From the NCBI GenBank assembly GCA_030151365.1, contig JASLDW010000069.1, positions 1 through 50,115 on the forward strand: DNA of 50,115 bases, in the 5' to 3' direction. The notes below the pieces were generated by a model that saw only the letters and a program-made list of their open reading frames with translations, was not told the origin of the DNA and did not search any database. Made by a program: the position numbers and the translations under genes. Of this stretch, positions 43,655 through 50,115 are shown piece by piece; the stretch's first letter is position 1; every line of letters begins with the position of its first letter. Source of the DNA: Lysobacter sp. (GTDB taxonomy: Bacteria; Pseudomonadota; Gammaproteobacteria; Xanthomonadales; Xanthomonadaceae).

Positions 43655-44494
43655 ATGCCCGCAACCGACCTGCCCATCATCCTGTTGCCGGTTGGCCCGG
43701 ATGATGTGGCGCTGGATGCCTGTCTCGCCGCGCTCGATGCGTCGACGCCGGCGGGCGCGCGCGTCTGGCTGATCGACGATGCCCAGGCTGGTCCGCGTAG
43801 CGCGCGCGTGATCGAGCACTGGATCGCGCAGACGCGGCTGGAACCCGATTACACGCGCCGCGGTCGTTCGATCGGCGAAAGCGCGCACCTCGCCGAAGCC
43901 CTCGATATCTGCGGCGACGCCGATGTCGCGGTGCTCGCCGGCAATGCGATCCCGGTGCCGGGCTGGCTCAACCAGTTGCAGGCCTGTTTCGCCCGCGATG
44001 GCGCGATCGGGACCGCGACGCCGTGGAGCAATCTCGGCGAGCTGGCATCATGGCCACGGCTTGGCGATCTCAATCCCTTGCCCGATGAACCGCTGCGCTT
44101 GGCGAATTCCCTGCGCGGGATGCCGCCGGTGCATCCGGAATTGCCTGCCGCCGTGAGCCATGCGGTGTTGTTGCGCGGCCGCGCGCTGCGCAAGGCCGGT
44201 GGCATCGACCATGCGAGTTACGGTTCGTGGTCGGCGGCGCTGGCCGATCTCTCGTTGCGCCTTGCCGGATTCGGCTGGCGCAACGTGCTGTGCGAAACTG
44301 CGTTCGTCGGGCGCATGGCCGAAGGCGAATTGCAGGATGGCGACCAGGATGCACTCGCGGTGCGTTGGCCCGACTGGTATTCGCGGATGGCGGCGATGCT
44401 GATGCACGATCCGCTGCACGAATTGCGCGAACAGCTGATGCAGCGCGTCGCGACGGCCGAACCGTTGCCGCCGCAGGCGGAGTTGTTCGAATGA
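43655..44494 (+). CDS. GT2-like (GT-A) protein lacking a clear DXD motif
   Basis: The 279-residue protein resembles the start of family 2 glycosyltransferases: PIILLPVGPDDVALDACLAALDA, VWLIDDA, then a core AVLAGNAIPVPGWLNQLQACF at residues 92-112 where active enzymes have an L(N/S)xDxxVxPGWL pattern. The expected metal-binding aspartates are replaced by GNA, so it may be inactive or non-canonical. It has no membrane helix. It overlaps the next GT2 gene by four bases (ATGA), suggesting the two act together. GATAAA 30 bases upstream might be a -10 box. Confidence 0.65.
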   Translation: MPATDLPIILLPVGPDDVALDACLAALDASTPAGARVWLIDDAQAGPRSARVIEHWIAQTRLEPDYTRRGRSIGESAHLAEALDICGDADVAVLAGNAIPVPGWLNQLQACFARDGAIGTATPWSNLGELASWPRLGDLNPLPDEPLRLANSLRGMPPVHPELPAAVSHAVLLRGRALRKAGGIDHASYGSWSAALADLSLRLAGFGWRNVLCETAFVGRMAEGELQDGDQDALAVRWPDWYSRMAAMLMHDPLHELREQLMQRVATAEPLPPQAELFE

Positions 44495-45321
44495 GCGGCG
44501 ACGAGATCGCGGCGGTCGTGGTCAGCTATCGCAGCGCGGCGACCATCGACGCCTGCCTGCGCCATCTGCGCGCGGCCCGCGACGTGGCGCAGATCCGCGT
44601 CGTCGACAACGGTTCCGACGACGGCACGATGGAATGCGTGCAACGCCACGCCGCCGCCGATCCGCGCATCCGCTTCGTCGCCAATCCCGACAATCCCGGA
44701 TTCGCCGTCGGTTGCAACCAGGGCGCGCGCGGCAGCGATGCGCCATGGCTGGCCTTCGTCAATCCCGACCTGATGGTGGCGAGCGATGATCTTGCGCATC
44801 TGCGCGACGACGCCCGACTGCTCGGCGAAGCGCTGGTGGGCGCCGACCTGGTCGACGAGGCCGGCGACCACGATCCTGCCGCGCGCCGCCGCGATCCCGA
44901 TTTCGCGGCGATGCTGCGCAATCCCGCCATGCGGAAACTGTCCGTTCCCTCGAATGGCGAACAATTGCAACGCGTTGCCGCGGTATCCGGCGCGTTGATG
45001 CTGTTGCCGCGCGCGCTGTTCGACCGCGTCGCTGGCTTCGATTCGAACTACCGACTGCACGCCGAGGATCTCGACCTGTGCCGGCGCGTGAGGGCAGCGG
45101 GGGCGATCGTCGCGATCGACAATTCGGTCGTCGTCACCCATGTCCGTGGCGTGTCGTCGCGCTCGCGGCCGGTCTTCGTCGAATGGCACAAGCATCGCGG
45201 ACTGTGGCGCTATTTCCGCAAGTTCGATGCCGCGCAGCACCGCCTGCCGACCCGACTCGCGGTGTTCGCGATGATCTGGGGGCGTTTCCCGTTGGCGGTT
45301 CTGGGAAAACTGGTGAAATGA
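44491..45321 (+). CDS. Family 2 glycosyltransferase, WbbL-like (candidate rhamnosyltransferase)
   Basis: The 276-residue protein has IAAVVVSYRSAATIDACLRHL, VVDNGSDDGT, NPDNPGFAVGCNQGA, and the metal-site motif FVNPDLMV (Asn-Pro-Asp at 91-93). VSGALMLLPRALFDRVAGFD and HAEDLDLCRRVRAAG follow. This is the pattern of WbbL/rhamnosyl-type GT2 enzymes, which use dTDP-L-rhamnose; the rmlBACD genes at 6170-9576 could supply it. Donor specificity is inferred from family resemblance only. Translationally coupled on both sides by ATGA overlaps. Confidence 0.8.
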   Translation: MSGDEIAAVVVSYRSAATIDACLRHLRAARDVAQIRVVDNGSDDGTMECVQRHAAADPRIRFVANPDNPGFAVGCNQGARGSDAPWLAFVNPDLMVASDDLAHLRDDARLLGEALVGADLVDEAGDHDPAARRRDPDFAAMLRNPAMRKLSVPSNGEQLQRVAAVSGALMLLPRALFDRVAGFDSNYRLHAEDLDLCRRVRAAGAIVAIDNSVVVTHVRGVSSRSRPVFVEWHKHRGLWRYFRKFDAAQHRLPTRLAVFAMIWGRFPLAVLGKLVK

Positions 45322-46556
45322 AAATGCTTGCTGTCTTGTCCCGGATCGCATGGATCGTCATGTTGTCGCTGTCTGGTGCCAAGGGGGTGCAGACACGCGA
45401 TTCCGACCATTCCGGTCATCAGGCGATTGCAGATTTCCGTAGCAGTCCTGCGTTGAAACAGGCTGTCGATAGCGTGTGCTCGAAAAAAATCGTTTTCCTC
45501 GGGGAGGAGGCGCACCATGTCCTTGGTGGCACTCTTCAACTCAAGACCGCGCTGGTCGAGCGCCTCGTCGATCGTTGCGGGTTCACCGATATCATCTTCG
45601 AGGGACAGGTCTACGATTTCATCGATTTCAACCGTTCGGTCCGCGAAGGCAAGGAAACCAAGGATCAAATGGCCGATGCGATCGGAGGGCTGTGGTCGCT
45701 GAGCGCGGAATCCGATGTGCTGATCGATTTTCTGTACGCAGGCGTCAAGGCAAAACGGATTTCCGTGGCCGGCTTTGATTCCAATACGCAGGGTGCGACG
45801 GCACGCTACAGCCGGGACACTCTTCCATCTGCGCTGGCCAGTCGATTGCCCGTTGGCGAGAAAGACCGTTGCGGGCATGAGTTCAGGCGATATGCCCGCT
45901 GGGAGTACGACGACCGGGATCCCTTCGACAAATCCGCGCAAGGGTCCTTGCTGCAGTGTGCCGCCGCCGCCAAAGAGAGTTTTGGAACCGCGCGTTCAAT
46001 TGATGCGCGCAACGACGATCAGGTCATGGTCGCCAGCTTCTACGCCGACGTTTCCGATGCGATCGACCCTGTTCCGAACGCGCGCGAAAGCATGATGTAC
46101 GAGAATCTGGTCCGCATGCTGGACAGGTTGCCGCAAGGGCACAAGGCCATCGTCTGGACTGCGACGGTGCATGCGATTGCAAACCCGGAAGCGAGGGCGG
46201 GGTTCATGAGCGTGGGGCAGCGCCTGCGTGGCGAGAGGTCGTCGCAGATGGCGGTGATCGCAGTGTCGGCCTATTCCGGTCGCTACGAATACAACCGCGA
46301 GACCATGCCCTTGGCCGAGGCCCGCATGGATTCGCTCGAAGCCCTGGCCTTTCGGCAACGCGCCGGCGTGCTTGCATGGTTGGATAAGCGTGCTTTGTCG
46401 CAGGCAAGGGTCGCACCCTCGCGGGCACTGAATTACCAACGATGGACGATGGCCGCTTGGGGAGCGCTGCTGGACGGCATGTTGGTATTGAGGGAAGAGT
46501 CGCCTGCTCCGGAAATTCGTCCGCGCCAACCGCGTCAGAGATCGCCCTCTCATTGA
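45318..46556 (+). CDS. Secreted erythromycin-esterase-like protein
   Basis: The 412-residue protein begins with a hydrophobic N-terminus (residues 3-20, likely a signal peptide). The core IVFLGEEAHHVLGGTLQLKTALVERLVDRCGFTDIIFEG, SVAGFDSNTQ and AIVWTATVHAI matches the erythromycin esterase/ChaN-like fold, in which a histidine near the start of the domain is catalytic. It shares a four-base overlap with the WbbL-like gene. By eye it is less GC-rich than its neighbours, suggesting a different history. A macrolide substrate is not implied; many members of the family have unknown targets. Confidence 0.65.
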   Translation: MKMLAVLSRIAWIVMLSLSGAKGVQTRDSDHSGHQAIADFRSSPALKQAVDSVCSKKIVFLGEEAHHVLGGTLQLKTALVERLVDRCGFTDIIFEGQVYDFIDFNRSVREGKETKDQMADAIGGLWSLSAESDVLIDFLYAGVKAKRISVAGFDSNTQGATARYSRDTLPSALASRLPVGEKDRCGHEFRRYARWEYDDRDPFDKSAQGSLLQCAAAAKESFGTARSIDARNDDQVMVASFYADVSDAIDPVPNARESMMYENLVRMLDRLPQGHKAIVWTATVHAIANPEARAGFMSVGQRLRGERSSQMAVIAVSAYSGRYEYNRETMPLAEARMDSLEALAFRQRAGVLAWLDKRALSQARVAPSRALNYQRWTMAAWGALLDGMLVLREESPAPEIRPRQPRQRSPSH

Positions 46557-46576
46557 GGAGCTGTACGGAAGCGCTG

Positions 46577-47533
46577 CTACAACTCCATCAGATCGCGACC
46601 GACGACGATCCGCCCATTGAAGTGCTTGGCGACGGCATCGCGCCAGATGTCGTCGGTCAATGCAGGGTCGCCACCGGGAACGAAGTGGTTCAGCACCAGC
46701 GTCTTGACCCCGGCTTCGCTGGCGATGCGGCCGACCTGCTCGGTGGTGGTGTGGCTCGCCAGCAGGTGTCCGCGCAAGCGGCCGGCCTGCGATTCGCTTC
46801 CGATCAGCTTCTCAAGCGCCGGCAGGTACATCACTTCGTGCACGAGTACGTCGGCGCCGCGCGCGAGTTCGACCAATGATGCGGATGGCCGGGTGTCGCC
46901 GGAAAACACGATCGAACGATCGGGGCAGTCGAAGCGGTAGGCGAATGCGGGTGCGACCGGCGGATGCCGGACCAGTGCAGCCGTTACTTTCACCCGCGCA
47001 TCCTGCATCACCACGCCGGCATGCGTCAGCTCGTGTGGACGGATCAGTGGCGCAAGAGGCGGCCGACCTTCGTCGGCGATGCGGGTGCGGATGTCGGCAT
47101 CGTTCATTTCCAGGAACAGCCGCGTCATCCGCGCCAGTGGCGGCGGTCCCCAGGTGTCGACCGGATGCGCCAGGTTGCCGGCCCAGGCCAGCCACAGCAG
47201 GTTGCCGTAGTCGGCAGTGTGGTCGGAATGCTGGTGGGTGATGAAGACGTTCGCGATCCTGTCGAGCGGAATCCCAGCCAGCGCGAGTTGCCGGGCGACG
47301 CCGTTGCCGCAATCGACCACGTAAACGACACCATCGACGATCACTGCGCTCGCCGGAGCCGCGCGCAACGCCTTCGGCGTCGGGCCGCCGGCGGTGCCGA
47401 GCAGGATCAGGCGCGAACGTTGTGCAGGCTCGGCGAACGACAACTTCGGCAGCGCAAGCGCGCCGAGCCCGGCGAGACCGGCGAGACCGGCGGACAACAA
47501 CAGGCGGCGATGGCGATCGGGTGTGTCTTCCAT
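46577..47533 (-). CDS. MBL-fold metallo-hydrolase with Tat-like signal
   Basis: The 318-residue protein has a twin-arginine-like N-terminus (RHRRLLLSAGLAGLAGLGALALP) and the metallo-beta-lactamase motif ITHQHSDHTADYGNLL (HxHxDH), the second metal site SGDTRPS, and a late HF ligand in VLNHFVPGG. The pattern is that of the RNase Z/arylsulfatase-like branch. If exported it would act in the periplasm; substrate unknown. It is the last of a leftward run ettA-map-pyrF-MBL and converges on the esterase-like gene. Confidence 0.85.
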   Translation of the reverse strand: MEDTPDRHRRLLLSAGLAGLAGLGALALPKLSFAEPAQRSRLILLGTAGGPTPKALRAAPASAVIVDGVVYVVDCGNGVARQLALAGIPLDRIANVFITHQHSDHTADYGNLLWLAWAGNLAHPVDTWGPPPLARMTRLFLEMNDADIRTRIADEGRPPLAPLIRPHELTHAGVVMQDARVKVTAALVRHPPVAPAFAYRFDCPDRSIVFSGDTRPSASLVELARGADVLVHEVMYLPALEKLIGSESQAGRLRGHLLASHTTTEQVGRIASEAGVKTLVLNHFVPGGDPALTDDIWRDAVAKHFNGRIVVGRDLMEL

Positions 47534-47561
47534 GGCGGAAGCCTACGCCATGCGCGGCAGG

Positions 47562-48377
47562 TCAGCGATGGCGGTTGATGGTGTCGCGCAGTTCGCGGGC
47601 GGCGCGGGCGGCGGCTTCGGTGTAATCGGCACCCATCGAGGCATAGAGGATGCCGCGCGACGAATTGATCATCAGCCCGCTGCCATCGGCGCTGCGACCG
47701 TTCTTCACCACCGCTTCGACGTCGCCGCCTTGGGCGCCGACACCGGGAATCAGCAGCGGCATCTCGCCGACGATGCCGCGGATCACCTTGAGTTCTTCCG
47801 GGAAGGTCGCGCCGACCACCAGCGCGCAGTTGTCCGCGCCATTCCATTCGCCGGCAATCGTGCGGGCGATGCGCTGGTAGAGCGGCTCTCCGCCAACGTC
47901 CAATTCCTGGAAATCGCGGGCGCCGGGATTCGATGTGTGGCAAAGGAAGACGCAGCCGCGATCACCCCGTTGCAGGAACGGTTGCGCGGAATCGCGGCCC
48001 ATATAGGGATTGAGCGTCACCGCGTCGGCACCGAAACGGTCGAAGGCTTCGACGGCGTACTGCTCTGCGGTACTGCCGATGTCGCCGCGCTTGGCGTCGA
48101 GGATCACCGGCACCTCGGGATGTTCGGCATTGATGTGCGCGATCAATCGCTGCAGTGCCGCTTCGCCACCGTTGTGGGCGGCGAAGTAGGCGATCTGCGG
48201 CTTGAACGCGCAGGTGTATTCGGCGGTGGCGTCGGCGATGTCGCGGCAGAACGCGAACAGGGCGTCCTCGTCATCGGCGAAGGTCTCGGGGAATTTTGCC
48301 GGATCGGGATCGAGGCCGACGCAGAGCAGCGAATTGGCGGTGGTCCAGCGCTTGTGGAGTTTATCGGTGAAGGTCAT
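47562..48377 (-). CDS. pyrF: Orotidine 5'-phosphate decarboxylase
   Basis: PyrF makes UMP from OMP. The 271-residue protein is of the longer type 2 family: SLLCVGLDPDPAKFP, the catalytic DAKRGDIGSTAEQYA, LNPYMGRDSAQPFL and LIPGVGAQGGD. The start MTFTDKLHKRW is chosen because longer readings enter the map gene in another frame. The gap to map is 28 bases. Confidence 0.96.
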   Translation of the reverse strand: MTFTDKLHKRWTTANSLLCVGLDPDPAKFPETFADDEDALFAFCRDIADATAEYTCAFKPQIAYFAAHNGGEAALQRLIAHINAEHPEVPVILDAKRGDIGSTAEQYAVEAFDRFGADAVTLNPYMGRDSAQPFLQRGDRGCVFLCHTSNPGARDFQELDVGGEPLYQRIARTIAGEWNGADNCALVVGATFPEELKVIRGIVGEMPLLIPGVGAQGGDVEAVVKNGRSADGSGLMINSSRGILYASMGADYTEAAARAARELRDTINRHR

Positions 48378-48405
48378 TTGTAATTCCCGCCGCCCACTGG
48401 TCGTG

Positions 48406-49139
48406 TCAGGTAATGATGATCGGCTCGCCGTCGGTGACCACGACCGTATGTTCAAATTGTGCAGCGACGCCGCGCGGGCAGATCATTGACCAGCCATCCG
48501 CGGCGTCGCGGGTGTTGTTGCAGTGGGTGGCCAGAAACGGCTCCACCGTAATCACCATGCCGCTGTGCAGGCGGCGCGTGTCGCGCGGATCATAGTGGCC
48601 GGGGATCGAGCCCGGAGCCTCATGCAGTGAGCGCCCGACACCGTGGCTTTGCAGATTTCGAATGACGCGAAAGCCTCGTTTTGCCGCGATGGTCTCGACC
48701 GTGCGGCCGATCCCGTTGATCAGGTCGCCGGCGCGCAATTGCGCTATCGCGGCATCCCGGGCCTCACGGGTTGCGTCGAGGAGGCGCTGCTGCGTCGGGT
48801 TGGCGCCGCCAACCACGAAACTGCCGCCCGTGTCGGCGAAATAGTCGTCGAGTTCGGCCGACACATCGATATTGACCAAATCGCCTTTGCGCAACACCGT
48901 GTCATCGGGAATACCGTGTGCGGCAACCGAATTGATGCTGATGCAAGTGGCGCCGGGGAAACCATAGGTCAATTTCGGTGCCGAGCGCGCGCCCGCCTTG
49001 TGCATCAATTCGGAGCCCAAAGCATCGAGATCACGAGAGACCGCGCCGGCGACCGCCTGTTCCTGCATTGCAGCCAGAATGTTGGAGACCAGGGCGCCAG
49101 CACGACGCAGGCCATCGAGTTCGTGCTGATGATGGATTG

Positions 49140-49143
<4 letters not shown>
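48406..49143 (-). CDS. map: Type I methionine aminopeptidase (divergent form)
   Basis: The 245-residue metalloprotease removes the initiator methionine. All five metal ligands are visible: Asp and Asp in VNIDVSAELDDYFADTGG, His in SHGVGRSLHEAPG, Glu in VEPF and Glu in FEHTVVV; HGIPDD holds the substrate histidine. Its HGVGRSLHEAPGSIPGHY loop differs from the common E. coli-type loop, so this may be a second MetAP. It starts with GTG overlapping the stop of ettA (GTGA). Confidence 0.92.

Positions 49144-50115
<972 letters not shown>

Overview
The window looks like chromosome of a GC-rich gammaproteobacterium of the Xanthomonadales (Lysobacter/Luteimonas/Thermomonas-like). The evidence is gene order and family character: etfB-etfA next to rmlB-A-C-D and a bifunctional XanB-type manC, scoA-scoB close by, pepA-holC-valS divergent from lptF-lptG, and xerD followed by dsbC. 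Genus cannot be fixed by eye. About 48 protein genes are packed tightly, and at least fourteen junctions overlap by 1 or 4 bases. I found no RNA genes, CRISPR arrays, prophage or transposase.

Region 1 (1-13735) is surface-polysaccharide precursor supply. A left part has a truncated gene, two related methyltransferases and gmd-fcl (GDP-L-fucose). Then come etfB-etfA, which in Xanthomonas mark one border of the variable O-antigen locus, rmlBACD (dTDP-L-rhamnose), manC (GDP-mannose, the substrate of Gmd) and, closely behind manC, cysD-cysNC (APS/PAPS). Region 2 (13811-20740) has a CoA transferase, a lipid-anchored metzincin protease with three cysteine-bearing SLH repeats, a GT4 glycosyltransferase coupled to ETF-quinone oxidoreductase, and an AlkB-like dioxygenase.

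Region 3 (20748-29164) has a four-gene MCE/Mla-type lipid transporter whose permease carries an N-terminal STAS domain, a ThrE-type exporter, proS, pssA, a 96-residue protein that I read as a reduced DNA polymerase III psi subunit (HolD), and rimI. Region 4 (29165-39629) has valS, a Pmp3-like peptide, holC (chi), pepA, lptF-lptG, an RDD membrane protein, xerD and a lipoprotein DsbC. Two inverted copies of a roughly 395-bp non-coding element, each with four nested hairpin arms, fill the only two intergenic stretches longer than 300 bp, both between converging genes. Region 5 (39708-50115) has purL, a coupled trio (two GT2 proteins and an erythromycin-esterase-like protein), an MBL hydrolase, pyrF, a second-type methionine aminopeptidase, and the C-terminal half of ettA, cut by the window edge.

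The most noteworthy items are the paired hairpin element with compensatory changes between copies, the psi-subunit candidate upstream of rimI, the coupling of PAPS synthesis to GDP-mannose synthesis, the SLH/metzincin lipoprotein, and a GT2-like protein lacking its DXD aspartates next to a WbbL-like partner.
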